A stretch of 64,000 nt of DNA from Hibiscus mutabilis (GCA_019671005.1 CM033744.1:40116022-40180021), one strand, 5' to 3'. Counted from the stretch's first letter, positions 22,185 through 35,630 are shown. Numbers and translations are program-made. Notes: generated by a model from the letters alone, not told the origin.

Positions 22185-25100
22185 TTAGAAATACTACATG
22201 CCCACTAGTCTATCAAATTACGGTAAAGATGTACTTACTGAACTTACTGTCGTAACTTGATTTTTTTCCAAGTTTCTGCTCCTCCTCGCTAGGCAATTCT
22301 AGAGAACCTACGTGTGACATAAGACACACGCTAAGTACGAACTTAGTGAGGTAGTTAAACTTATTTATTTTAAACATGAAGTGATACAGTACAGTATATC
22401 ATATAAATGTGCATCATATTTTTCTCTATAACATGGCAAGTATGTCATAATGTTATCATATCATGTATGGTCTTTATCATGAAGCATTTCTATCGTGCAT
22501 TATCTCTATCATGAAAACCATATACCATATGCCATATGAATCATGTATCATCATTTTCATGTAAATCATATAACATACTGTCATGAATCATGTATCCAAT
22601 TGCATAACATGTTCTCTATCATGGACATATTTTCATTATACAATCATTTGCATAACATATAATCTACCATGATCATGCTTTTATCATGTAATCATCTGCA
22701 TAACACACGCTCTTTCATGGTTATGCTTTTATCATGCAATCATCTACATATTCATAACTTTTCAATTTATCTTATTACGATACTGAAGTATCTATTTCAA
22801 TGCGGCATGATCAGTGCATGATACGAGACAAGTCCGTTAGGACTCTATAGCCTCTAATTCAATACCGTAGTATCTAAAATTGAGTACGTACTTGACGACG
22901 CTCTTTGCTCCTCATAAAGGACGCTCTTTGCTCCTTATATTCGCACCTCTTAGTGCTATCGACACCCACGGTGTCTACTTGTTTCATTTTAATCTTATCA
23001 CTATTCAGGTAAACATAATGCATCATCATTTATGCAAACAATAGTTCGTACCTTGTATTCTATCCAGCTTGCCATGTCGAGCAATATATCATATTACGTA
23101 TTATAGAGAATGCAATGTCATTTTCAATGTAATGCAAACATTTAGAAATGTATTCATCTGAGCCACGTAACAGTTTGCCTCACTAAGTCTTACCGATCCT
23201 TTCCCTCATAACACTTCGAATCATCTTTGATTCGTATTCGACTTCATCAATCACATGAATATAAATACCATTTGCTAGATTTATTTCTAACGATATTTTA
23301 ATCAAAGTATCTAATCATTTAACATTCAAAATTTTCATAAATTTTCTTTTTTCCTTATACTGTCAAAACCTCATTTTGGTCCTTAATAACCATTTCGAAC
23401 TTCAAATAATTCTTCTGAACTTGGTAACCAACATTAGATACAAAATATCTAAATTTTCATTTTCTGGCAGCTTTGTACTACCTTCAAAGATTTATTTCTA
23501 TAAAATAATCTAAAACTCAGAATTCGATTTCGTTTGTTCTGAAAGAAAATACATTCAATAAGCTTTTCACCCATATAAACTAATAGCCCATATTCAACTT
23601 GTACAATTTATGGCGAATTTTCAAAGTCAATTTCCAGTGCTAAATTCGGAACAGTCTGCACACTGTTTTTCTGACCTTTCATCACTTAAAAATTCATATC
23701 TTTTGACTCGGAACTCGAAATCAGTTTTAGTCTGTTCAAAACGAAACTAGACAAACATATCTTTATTTCGGTATAAAATTCACTATCTAACCATTTTTTG
23801 TAGAATTTTTGGTAAATTTTCAAACTCACTGCCAAAAATCCAGTTTTTAAACAGTTTCCATAAATAACTTCAACTTTTATACTAACTTCTCTCTATTTTT
23901 CTACTTATATTTACCAAATGTTCATTATGGCCCTTAATGACCATTTTGGACATAAAACAATTGTTCAAGCTCAATTTGAACAATTTCCAATACTATCTCT
24001 TCATTTTGGACTAATATCCTTTTAGTCCTTAAACTTTATAAAAATGACATTTTAGTCACCACTTTTATATTTGTATATTTAAGTCATGTACAAACCAAAT
24101 ATTTACTCAATTCTAGCATTTCTAGAAATTTTCCACTAATTTCCAATCTTTATCAATTCAACCTTTACAAAAATTCTTATTTCAAAAAGGTCCCAAAACT
24201 TTCCTTTCTTGTCATTTCAATCCTTTTGACTCCCTTTCACACTTGAATCATCAAATCCATTAAGAATTCATAAATTTAAGACCAATCCTCTAATTTTTAT
24301 GAATTAACAAAAAGGTCCCCTAACTTTCTTGAAATGCCGAATTGGTCTCCCAACTTCCAAAAATTTTCATTTGGTCCCTAATCATCAATTCAAGCTAATT
24401 CCATTATAAATCAACAATTCCAATGCTAAAATAAAATTTTCAATAATTTTCCCTAATTCTCAATTATTTCAAAATGGTCCCTAAAAAAATTCAACTTGGG
24501 GAAATTATTTAGTCTAACATAAAAAATCAAGCTCTCAACATCACAATCTATTCAATTTCATCCTCAATTTAACTCCCTAACCAAAATCCCCAATTCTTAG
24601 GGTTAGGGTTTATAACTTCAAGCATGGAATTAATCCAAATTCAAACTTGTTTCCATGTCTATAACATAAATTCTACTCAATACAACTTCAATTTCCATCA
24701 TAGAATTCTAATTCCATAATCATCTTCATCCATAAACATAAATTATACTTGATTTTATCAAACAAAATTACCATCAAAATATAGAGAATCAAGCATAGAT
24801 TAAATTACCTTGATTTGTTTTGCTTGAATCTTGCCTTGATTCTTCAAATTTGGCTTGAAAAATGAAAATTTCTCTTTCCCCTTTCTTTTCTCTATATTTC
24901 GAATAGCCTACTAAAAGGATGAACAAATTTTGTTCATCTTTTTATCATTTAAACCACATGTTTAAAGTTAAATGAATTTTAAATTCATTTGACTAGTGAA
25001 ATTACTAATTTGCCCTTTTTATCCAATGGCCAAGATTTAATCTTATCACAAATCAATGGACATGATAGATCCCATGTTAATTGGCCTTTCAAAATTGCCC

Positions 25101-26227
25101 TTAAAGTTTCAAAATATTTTAAAAATGCCATCCTTGGCAAAAGACTAATTTGCCCTCCAACTATACTTTAATTACAACAAAACTTAAAAATTGCCATTCC
25201 ATTACAATTGAACCAAATTGGTTCCTTCTCAACCGGTCCCTTCAAAAATATCTTAGATTTTATTTAGGGCATTTATTCGATCCAAATATTCGAATTTCAC
25301 TCAATACGATTTCCGAATTTTCTTTCTTTGAACTTTAAGACTTTATAGCCACTAACATAAGTCTCGTACGAAAAATCTGGGTAACACGAAAGTGTTACTC
25401 TTGGGGGTGAACTGTTCATTTACGGGGATAGATTACATAACTTTTGAAAATTACACTTTGGTCCCTAAAATTTTCCAAACTTTATACTTTAGCCACAAAA
25501 CTTTCAGAATTTCCATTTTGGTCACTGAACTTCAATTCCCATTTAAATTTTCCTCAGTTTTTTACCAAACTTTTAAAGTACCCAATTCAGCTCACTTATT
25601 CCTTAAATATTATTTTATAACTTTTCCTTGGCTTATGGAACAGCCTATGAAATTTTGATTCGATCTAATCTCCTGATATTCGTAAAATACTTCTACTGCG
25701 ATTTTATATTTTCTGAACTATCAGATTTATTCCAAAAATTTTATATTTCCATATTCAGGAAATAAACTCTATTATCTCATAAAAATTTCCTTTCCAGAAC
25801 TTAGACTGAATTTTCCTAACTCAATCTACTATTCCGATAATTATCGAAAATCCTCATAGAGTAACATTTCTTTTAAAAATCCTCTATCGATAATCCATAC
25901 GAATATTCTCTACTCTTACTGAGTTTCAAAATATCGATTAGAAACACTTTTATGGGACCTTCCCGGAGGTCACCCATCCTAGTATTTCCCTGGCCTAAGC
26001 ACGCTTAACAATTTTATTCGATCCAAATTCGGTACCTTTTACTGCATCTAAATTCTTAAAATTGATATCAAAGTACTTATTTCGATCCGATTCACTCTTA
26101 TACTGAATAAAATTACTTACTTGATAAATTTACACTTTAGTCTCCAAACTTTTCCAAGTTCATACTTCCACCCCTAAACTTTCAAAAATTACATTTTAGT
26201 CACTAGTCCAAAAATTGGGATATTACA
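22185..26227 (-). repeat. Giant LTR-like repeat with 5S rRNA-derived segment, copy 1
   Basis: Non-coding, about 4.0 kb. On the minus strand it begins TGTAATATCCCAATTTTTGG, the same as copy 2 (58,646 downward), and shares many blocks with it: the 5S-like segment about 220 bp in, the GATGAAC...GTTCATC inverted repeat at about 24,917, GGTTAGGGTTTATAAC at about 24,602, and ACACGCTAAGTA near 22,330. The left end is probably lost; homology is visible from about 22,185. It also contains a second terminal-like module at 25,355-25,540. No target duplication was found. Likely a solo or truncated LTR of a large retrotransposon. Confidence 0.6.
25955..26009 (-). other. 5S rRNA-derived segment (box A, IE and box C), copy 1
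   Basis: The minus strand reads GTTAAGCGTGCTTAGGC, then CAGGGAAATACTAGGATG, then GGTGACCTCCGGGAAGGTCC. This follows the 3' half of plant 5S rRNA (GTTAAGCGTGCTTGGGC ... TACTAGGATGGGTGACCTCC) with about eight differences over 55 bases. The internal Pol III promoter elements of 5S lie in this part. The 5' half of 5S is absent, so it is not a 5S gene. Confidence 0.85.
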
Positions 26228-28468
26228 CAGTATGAGCAGTCCCCTTTCCTCTTCCCCTAATTTGAAATTGTTAAAAAAAACATTTTCTCTTCTTTGTTTC
26301 TATCTTATTGTCTTCTTCATCAAAATTTAAGTTTCTTCACTCATTTTCAGCTGTCATTGAAAATCGTCGTCCTTTGACTTTTTTACGGTCTAGAGTGACT
26401 CTAACAAACTCGTCCGATTATCTTCTTTTGGACTATTACTCTATCAGTTTAATTTTTCAAAACTTTTTTAAAGCTTACGAAATTAAACACTAAAACGTTA
26501 TTTTTTTAGATTTGGGGGCTTTCTCAGGTTTGATAATGGTGGGTGGTGTTTGCTCAAAAATTCAAACGATGAAAAATATTTGTTTCGAGAAGACGAATTT
26601 CATATGGGAGTTGCGTCTGTATGGTGACTCAATCCGTGGCCGCAGGCCAGGAGAAAGGGGAATGGCGAAACAGCATAGCAAGGCAGCTGGCCACGTTTAA
26701 ATATCAAAGGGAGTTGCCTCGCCGAGCCAATTATAATGGGATTGGGACCCTTATCGGATCGGTGTAAATGAATAACATCACGGGGGTTGTCCATACATCC
26801 GACGGTTGCTGTCAGTCCTTCACTTTCTCGATTTATATACGCATCGATTACAGAACCCAGTCCTTGCCGTTCATGTAAGGAAACTTTGCTCGATTTTGTT
26901 GCGACACAACACATAACAAAACACAAAGTTAATGCCTTCCATTCGGCCTGGAATTAAACCATTTTCGAGGTCAAAGCTTTTCATCAAGCGAATGACTTCA
27001 ATGATTGGGATGGATTATATGCAAAGGGAAAGGGTCCCCTACTGTGGCTACATGCACGTTAGTCACCCACGTGATTTTACTACGGAAGTAAACGCCAGTT
27101 ACGGTTCTGCTTCTGCCGCTTGCAGGAGTTTGGACCCCGGGATTCAGTCTATTATTCAATGCATCATTCATCCACTACTGTACACATATACGTATTCGAT
27201 AATCGATGTGTATGTATTTAAATGAATTGTGTTCTACAGACTACAATGGTATCATCACAATAATATATTTTATGAGCGAAAAACTCAGTTAGAGATTTAT
27301 GATTAAAGGACACACCGGCATGCCTTTTGAAGAGAGAGTAATAGACTAGTGAAGGTTAAAGGATATAACTGTTACATTTACAAGTTAATTAAATGAATCG
27401 TTAAGGCTAAACAGTTTTCGGTTAATTGTATTGTTAAAAATGATAGTAATGATTAATCTATAAATTAATCGTTATTAAAATATTTATACATATTTTGTTT
27501 ACAACATTGGCTACGTCAATTTCGAGTCCCTCTTATAATATATTTCATACTTATTGGATAGATAATTGCATTATTCTCAATAGAAGTAGTGAACATGTGA
27601 AAAAATTGTAGGTTACATACGGTTAACTAGTAGCGGTTAAAATATTAACCGTTTTTTAACTAGAGGCGAAACTATGTGAGGGCCTGTGGGGCCACGACCC
27701 CACAAATTTTTAAATTTTTGTTGTTTTGACCCATTAAATTTTTTTAAAATGATCATTTGACCCCTCTAAAATTTTGAAAAAATTCCATTTGTCCCTTTAT
27801 TTTAAAAAAATATCATTAACTCCCCTTAAATATTGAAAATTTTTAATTGTTTAAAATTTTCTTATTACTATGTATTTATATAGTGAAAAACACCATGACA
27901 AAACTTACTATTCAAATTTTGTGTTATATAATGTATATAAAAGACCCTTTCGGAGAAAATCTCTAATTGGTCCCCAAAGTTGTGTGTCAAAATCCACCCA
28001 TGTTCTTAACGATTAGGTTATGATTCAATAACCACTATAATGATTAACCGGTCATTTAGACTAAAAGGTACGATTAACCTACCATGAACACCCCTAAAGA
28101 ATGACACAGAATAATTATGGTGTATAGTAATTAGGCTGCTAATTTAGAATTCAATGAACTACTTTGTCGGTGCCCCCAATTAACATAGAATCACTTAGTG
28201 TCAAAGAGATATAATGTGCAATTATAACGTTAATGCTTTATCCGGAAAAGAATCTCCATAAACTAAAAAAAGTAAATTCTCATTGTTTTTTCAGAATTTT
28301 ATAACTAATTATAGATACTAATTTCTTGAATATGGAAGAAATATACCAAAGTTATAAGAAAAATTTACGAAAAATAGAGTTAGATTTACCGATTTTTTTT
28401 TTATAAAATTGCCAAAGTATACAAAATAAATCACTAAATAATAAAATAAAACCATATAAGGAAATGTA

Positions 28469-28513
<45 letters not shown>

Positions 28514-29831
28514 TACAAATAAGCACCGATGTAGTCGGCGAATAGTAAATGCACTCAACACTAACATAAAAATGCATACAACAATGATAAACATTGAGAA
28601 ACTGACTTTATCATAATTCAATTACGATCCATCTTTGTTGACTGCAAACACCTATCAATATAGGATAATCAATCCGAAAGTTCAACTCATAAGTAAAATT
28701 AACAAAATATCTAAATAAACGTCAACTATAGAGATAACATCAAATATAACTCCAAAAAATAGAAAAAAAAACGTTATAAGAGCGAAATAAAAACACCTAT
28801 CATTTTCATTGAAGAGTAAAATATTTATTAACCAAATTAATTAAAAAAATTCAAATATATCTAAACAAAATATTAAAGAGATGAAAATTGAAAAAAATAA
28901 AAGAAAGTACGTCAAAGATTATTTTTTTAAAGGATTTAGAGCCAAATTATTCCTAATTGAGTAGGTACAGAGTTTGTGTTTTTGAGGTATTACTAACATC
29001 GTAATAAACCATATGATAGCCATAATGATTCAATAAAATTAAAGATTACAGATTTAAGGCCAAGGAACTGAGGGTTATTATTGAAGTTTCGTGTGAGTAA
29101 AATTATTTTTGATTTAAAAAATTAAAATTAATAGACTATTTTTTAAGTTTAAGTTTCAGTCGTGTCTCTCATAAGTGCCTAATATATATATATATATATA
29201 TATATATCACATATGAAAAATATATATAAAAAATATACATGTGTATCATATATAATAGAAATTCATTTAAATATAAATCAACTAGTATTATAAAATTATA
29301 GAACATAAATTTAAACAATTTAACTCGAAAAAAATTTAGATTATAAAATAAAATTTATAAACTCGACTAACTTAATTTCTTTTAATCGAGTTGACTTTGA
29401 TATCATACTCGTCCATAATTGAAGTGAATTTACCTTACCCAACTAATTTACCTGCAAAAAAAAAAACAGTAAAAGCGATCGAAAAAATAGTTACCCGTAT
29501 TACACTGTATTAATACCAAATCAAACTACAATACAAAACAGTGTATGTATACAATCGTACACGCATTTTCCCTACCTTTTCGTCTTTTAACCCTGTTTTC
29601 TGCTCTGTCAAATTTCAGACTGCTCTGCGCTCACATGACTAATCTGTTGGTTGCTGCAACCACGTACACAATACATTGCAAAATAAAGGCAATGCCCTTC
29701 TTCGCCATTTTCAGTACTTCCCTTTAACCTTTAAGAAATATTTTTTTTCTTGTTATCTGCTCTAAAACCCCATATCTTCAAGAAAGATTCAAACTTTGTG
29801 TGTTGTTTTTTCTATTCTGGCTCTCCCAACA
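26228..29831. other. Intergenic region upstream of the MAKR2-like gene
   Basis: No gene can be supported. 26,600-27,200 is richer in GC and free of repeats, with a G-box-like CCACGTGA near 27,068, and stands out from its surroundings. 27,655-27,960 has the GGGGCGAAAC...GGGGCC texture of a common degenerate plant repeat. A (TA)n microsatellite lies at about 28,477-28,511 and another at about 29,183-29,207. 29,130-29,400 is related to the hAT-type MITE at 12,948. Confidence 0.4.
28477..28511. repeat. (TA)n microsatellite
   Basis: About 17 TA units preceded by a nine-A run. Reading frames full of Tyr-Ile over it are artefacts. Confidence 0.9.
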
Positions 29832-31162
29832 ATGGAAGCTTTTAGCTTGCTTAAGTATTGGAGAGGGGGTGGAGGTGGTAATAATGCTTGTGTTGCTTCA
29901 CGTTCTGCCGCCGGCGGCAGTGCAACTACGATCGTGACGGCGGTGACTAATCATCAGGTGGTGGAGACGGATGATGAAGACGACGATGACGGGCCTTTCT
30001 TTGACCTGGAGTTTGCGGTTCCTGACGAGGATGAAACAGAGGAGAACGAAGAGGTCGAGGGAGAAGGTGGTAATGTTGAAGAGGAAGAAGGCGATGGCGT
30101 TGATGTAAAATCTGATGACGGCTGCTCTGACGGTGACGGAGAGTTAAATTTCACGCTCTCTTCTGGCTCAGGCAGCGACACTTCTGATCCGAACCTGACT
30201 TTATCTCCTTCCGATGATTTGTTCTTTAAAGGAAGGCTTGTGCCCATTGAGACCGACTCTTGTTCCGAATCGAAACCTCCTCAATTCCCAGTTTCGTTGT
30301 TGAAATCAGCCACCAAGTTTCGAGTTTTCTTGTTAAGATTCAAGAAATCAAAGCTCAACTCAGCTGAAAAGACCGAGTCGGCTTCTGCTGATGAACCTGT
30401 TTCAGTCCCCACTACAAAAAACGATGAAAAAACCCAAGAAGAAAACAACAATAGAAATAAGAACAAGCTTTTTACAGTGAAATTTAAGGTTGAAGAGGTT
30501 CCTATAATGTCTTTGTTTTCTAGGGACAACGGCAAGTCGCAGAAACAACAGAGCTCCGAAGAGACTGTTTCTGATGAAAAGAAATTCTCCAAAGATGTAA
30601 TGCAGAAATACTTGAAGAAAGTCAAGCCGCTTTATGTTCGGGTTTCACGAAGGTACGGTGAGAAGCTGAAGTTTTCAGGGCAGTTGAGCTTGGGTTCTTT
30701 GAAACCTGCAACGCCACCGTCTACGGCTGCTCCGAAACCGGTTTCGGAGAAGGGACAGACGGAGGCGGAGGTTGGGAAGAACCCCAAGCAGGTGAACATC
30801 CCTGCAGGTCTTAGGGTGGTTTGTAAGCATTTGGGAAAGAGCCGATCGGCCTCATCCGCCGTGGCGGCTGTCCCTCCTGCGACTGCAGTGTCTAAGAGGA
30901 GAGACGATTCTCTATTGCAGCAACAAGACGGAATCCAAGGCGCCATACTACATTGCAAGAGATCCTTCAATGGCTGTCAAGGTATTACATTTAAACATCA
31001 TCGCTTAAAGATGACACCTTTTTTTAAAATCATGTCTGAATTTTAATCTTACTTTTTCCATTTTCAGAGTCTTCCATTCTGCCAAGGTCTGTAAGTGACT
31101 CATCCCATGAGAAGTCGGTTAATTTGTCAAGAAAACCATCACCAGAAGAAGCTAATGCTTGA
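29832..31162 (+). CDS. MAKR2: MAKR2-like membrane-associated kinase regulator
   Basis: Two exons: 29,832-30,981 and 31,068-31,162, joined across a GT-AG intron of 86 bp; 414 residues, close to the Arabidopsis protein. The start MEAFSLLKYWRGG is the family's conserved N-terminus; the ATG 36 bp upstream in frame is less likely. Residues about 56-110 are very acidic, with DDDDGPFFDLEFAVPDEDE, a signature of MAKR proteins. Basic stretches (LLRFKKSKLN, YLKKVKPLYVRVSRRYGEK) should bind anionic membrane lipids. Exon 2 adds LPRSVSDSSHEKSVNLSRK, the Ser-rich tail. MAKR proteins are BKI1 relatives at the plasma membrane that tune receptor-kinase signalling; MAKR2 is linked to TMK1/ROP6 and auxin-dependent root responses (family knowledge). 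No transmembrane segment. The intron was inferred from frame and tail similarity. Confidence 0.88.
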
Positions 31163-33905
31163 AGAAGAAATGTCCTCCAATGGAGCATTGATTATCCCTG
31201 TAAATATTATGTTTTTTTTTTTGTTTACTAGGTAAGTAGATAACGTGAAGAAATGTCCTAATGTATGTAAAAGCCCCTCTTTCTGTGAAAGTGAAAGTAT
31301 AATCAGATCTTTGTATTGTTTTTTTAAAAAATCAAGTATGGATTGTGAAGGCGCCATCATTATCAGCAAAATTTCCTTCATTTTGATAATGTGGGTACTT
31401 TTTAAATTTGCATTTGCTAGTTTGGGTCCCATGGTCAGGACTAAATGGTGTCTTTTGTGGTCAGAGAAGTGGGAAAGTGCAGGCCAGAACAGTAGAAAAA
31501 GAGAGATTTCTGTAATGTTCTGTAATGAACATTTCTTTATTGCTTTGCCTTTGGTTATTGGAACTCGAGAAGTCATGGATGTTGACGATGCCGATGCCGA
31601 TGCATTTATCTTTTGCTCTCCGTAGCCAATGAGATTTTTACTATTTGTCTCCTTGAGGCACCGCATGGGGCTGCTTAGTGCGGAGCCCTCGGTGCCTGCC
31701 TGCCCTTGCCACTCTGCTAGAGCTATGTTTTTATGAGCAAACCCCCCTTTTGTCGTCTTGGCCATTGGAATCTTAACAAAAGTTTCTCCGTTCTTCAGAA
31801 AAATGATTCATTTTGTGTTCATATTCATTTGCTTGGTCAATGTATTGAACCGAGTAAATGATTGCAGTAGAATCTTTGGGTTTTCGTTTTAATCTATGAT
31901 CTTTCCAATCCGACTACTTCCACAACCGAGCAGCTTGGATATTAAGGGTAAATCTTTAGGGTTTAGTGTCCGAAGCTTGCGTGCTGGAACCACACCGAAG
32001 ACACAGTAAGTCAGTAACGGCATTGTTCTGTTGGGAACAATGCTTTGATTGGTAGTTGAAGTTATATTACAAAGTATAAATGGACCTTTCCAATCAAACT
32101 TAAAGGTTGGAACTTTTTAAGTCGAGCCCAGCACACTGTGGCACCTTTCTTTTTTAGTCTGTCTCTGATTCTTTAGAGCTATCAGATGTTGGCAATCCTT
32201 TTTATGCAGAAAATTGTACAGATTTAGCCTCTAATTGTCGGAAAGACAACTATTTAATTCAATGCACGTTCCTGTGATCCTTTCGTTTCAGTTTTTCATC
32301 TTACTACCATCTTCAGCTTGGAACCTTAAAATCTAAATTTTAAATTCTTAATTTTATAACCATAAATTTAAAGTTTTAAACTCTAAATTGAGCCTAAATT
32401 CTAAACCATACAATCTTAAACTAAACACCTAAAGAATGTTAAATTTGACAAACTTATGTGTCAAAATTTTTCTAAGAATAATTAAAAAAACAAGAATACA
32501 TAGTAGCTCGATAACTTGTAAAAATATTTTTTTTTATTTTGAATGTATGGAATAGCCATCTGTATAAACACTTGTATTAATTTAAAGTCATAATTTATAT
32601 TTGATATGTTATCGGTGAAAAATATATATATGGGATAACAATTTTGTCCTAGTTCAATTGAAAAAAGGTCCAGGTCCTAATACAATGCGGGTCAGATATG
32701 GATTTTATCATAGTTTGATCTGAGTTTGAAACATATAAATCTCAATATTTGGAAGTTAAGTCGATCTTGTCCTAAAAAAATATTTATTTTATTTATAAAA
32801 AACAATTCCGTTGCCCATCTCTTTCAAATATTGCTCTTTTTCTCAATATTGTGAGTGGATGGAGCAGGAGTTTCAAGATGCTCTAATCTTATTCATCTCC
32901 TCCTCCTCTTCTTAAGAAAAGATACTTATTTGAGCTGTCAATTTAAAAAAGAAAAAAAGTTAGTCGAATTTGGATTCTGAATATTCTATTTGGATCATAC
33001 TTGAACTTGGGGTATTTGGACAGTGGATCAAATTGTTAAACCGACCAGATTCAAACTTTATAGAGTTCGATCCAAACCGGATCTAATGTCATCCATAGGT
33101 GAATTAGGTTATGTCAAACTCATTAAAATATAATCATTATAATTATTTTATTCTCTTTTAATGATTCTATTTTTTAATATTTGTAAACATAATAATACCA
33201 AAAGGTTTTATTCGAAATAATTTTTTTATTGTTGTTTCTATTTTTTAAAATTTTACCCTAATTAATTTGAATTGATGCAGAACATACACTTGATAGTGAT
33301 GGATGATTCTCCCTCAACTTTGTATTCAATTTAAACTGTGTAGTTTTAAGTATTAATGGTTTCCATTTATAAAGTAAAATGAGGGAAGAGAAAGTACATA
33401 ACAAAACGAGTAGGGGGCAGACTATTAAGCTACAATGTAAGCGTAAGAGGGGACAGTCAAAACGCATGCAAGGGGTTAATATTAATAAGGAGGCTGCCTG
33501 CGGGCTGTGGTTTTGGTTCATGAACCAATAGCCATTTCATCTTTATTTTTTTTGGTTCGAATCACCCACCATTAAAATTTGCGACTGCTCTAAGACAACC
33601 CCATTACGAGCCGCCCACTAAATTTATATCTATTTCCATCCCAATTAAAATAGATATAATATAAAATTTATGAAATTGTACACGTCTGTTATCTATAATC
33701 ACGATCCCACCTGCGTGGGAAGGGATGCTTTTTGCCTCGGTCATCCATCCTCCAATATTTTGTGTTTTGAGAGTGTAATATAAACCGATACAGTTCATGC
33801 ATCTGCTGAAAAAAAGTTGTAAATGGAGTCTGCATGCATGCATGCACTTGGAAAGGCTTGATTGAGAAACAGTCCCCGAACTGCCAAACATGTTGTCGTT
33901 AACTT
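31163..33905. other. MAKR2 3' flank and intergenic DNA
   Basis: About the first 600 bp are probably 3' UTR and flank of MAKR2; the antisense 208-codon frame there has no recognisable domain. 32,325-32,440 is a degenerate telomere-like tract of CTAAATT/CCTAAA words. Further on only AT-rich DNA is seen. Confidence 0.4.
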
Positions 33906-34200
33906 TAGGTGAGTCTATGGTGCAACGCCTTAATTTAAGGCTAAAATACGGTATAATTAAAATGTTAGAAAACATGAAACTTAAATTATTACTACATAAC
34001 TGAAATGTTATCAAAAAGTATAATATTTTATGTTGGTGGTAAGTTTCGAAATTTATCGAAAAACCACCAACCTAAAATGTTATACTTTTTTTTTATAATA
34101 TTTCGGTTGTGTGGTAACATTTTAGGTACAGTATTTTCTAACATTCAGTTATGTCATTTTCTAGCCTTAAATTAGACTGTTGTACCTTAGATTCACCCGT
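33906..34200. mobile_element. Foldback MITE with arms of about 130 bp
   Basis: The left arm begins TAGGTGAGTCTATGGTGCAA and the complement of the right arm begins CGGGTGAATCTAAGGTACAA; both then share TAATTTAAGGCTA and, near the centre, AAAGTATAAYATTTTAKGTT. The apex is GTTGGTGG (34,034) facing CCACCAAC (34,064). The whole element could fold into one long hairpin. No clear target duplication. Confidence 0.7.
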
Positions 34201-35630
34201 CAACCTTAGGAAAAAAAATTGACTATGTCTAGGGGTGAAAGACTTTTTTTAAGGGATCAAATTAAATTATATGATTTCTATGAGCGATAAAAATGTAATT
34301 TACAATCACATATTAGTTTATAACTATACAACTTTTAGAAGGATTAAATAAAAAATTTATTATTTTAAAAAGTAAAAAATGTAATTTTATCATGCATTAA
34401 TGTATAAATTCTTTACTTTTGGAGGGAGTTAATAGTAATTTCTCATTTTAGGGGTCATGACCCTGTCAAATGTCAATCCCTTGATTTTTTACCTTTGTGT
34501 ATGTATGAATACTGTTTTTTTAGAGAAATTGTTAAGTTGTATTGCATTATCACATGATCCATTATATCAAGAATAACCTAGACTGTAATTGATGTGTAGT
34601 AAATTTGAAATTGGTATATATATCAAGAATAACCTACATTGGTCAAATTCTAAGAAGTCTAGATTTGATGATAATGTTGGATCTCCACTAATATAATTGA
34701 AAAAAGTCGTTAACGGAACTCAACATTATTTATAGAGAGAAACATTTAAAAAATAAATTTAGGGAGGGCCAGCACTGAATTTTATATTTTTTGACAGGTT
34801 AAAAAAATTTTACTATATTTTTTTTTTCAATTTTTAATATTTTTATGAGGCCGTAACCTCATTAATCCCTTCATAATTACGTCCCTGAAAACCATAAGCT
34901 TTTCTAAGAGGTGAAACATGGGCCTAAGAGAGAACCAATGCCCACTTTCTCCTCTCATTATTATTCTTTATAATCATCATTGACCGTGACTCCCCGTTTA
35001 AACTAGAATAGATGAACAACTCGAAAGACCGACAACCATCGCATCACACTTTTAGCATCTTGGGAGCAAGGTATGCGGACACCAATTCTCAGTAGATCAC
35101 GAATGTACACTCACCGCATGAGATGTCCTGAATGAGTCAAAACATGGCTAAAAAAAACAATAAAACTCGATGAAACTTAACAAAAGGACACCAAAAATAC
35201 CGACCCAAAACAATACTAAACGCATGTATAAACGGTGTTATATGCGTTTTCTTATCCATTCCTTTACATTATTTTTTTGATTCGGTTTGGGGAAAGTTGA
35301 CCAAAGACAAGGTTTATGATGTCCAAATCCAATGTCTTCTATAAAAAGCCCAAACTATCTCGACCACTTGGGCTCATTCCACTTCTTTTCAAGTTAAAAA
35401 TACGGCAAAGTTTTCGAGATATTTTTGTAACATGATTACATCACAAAGTTGTCCAGTGTTTCTTTTACGTAGAGCCAAAAAAATACCTTTAGCATTTGAC
35501 TAAAAAGTTTTCTTAATTTATATATTTTTTAAAACTGTTAACGTTATTAATAATCTCTAGAGCAAGTAATTAAACCTCTTAGTTGACTAAAAAACTATCA
35601 ACATTTGATTTTGTGTAACAACGGCCTATA

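Noticed and set aside
25955..26009. Functional 5S rRNA gene
   Set aside because: Only the 3' half matches, with substitutions and no terminator; the same fragment recurs in a second repeat copy.
28318..28621. ORFs with Tyr-Ile repeats
   Set aside because: Translation of a (TA)n microsatellite.
31139..31765. 208-codon minus-strand ORF overlapping the end of MAKR2
   Set aside because: No domain, signal or family recognised, low-complexity composition, and antisense to the MAKR2 3' end and probable 3' UTR. Left out, although its length is above average for random sequence.
34220..34890. Defined transposon with clean ends
   Set aside because: The GGGGTGAAAG and CGTCCCTG ends look like a known plant repeat type, but no inverted repeat or target duplication could be confirmed.
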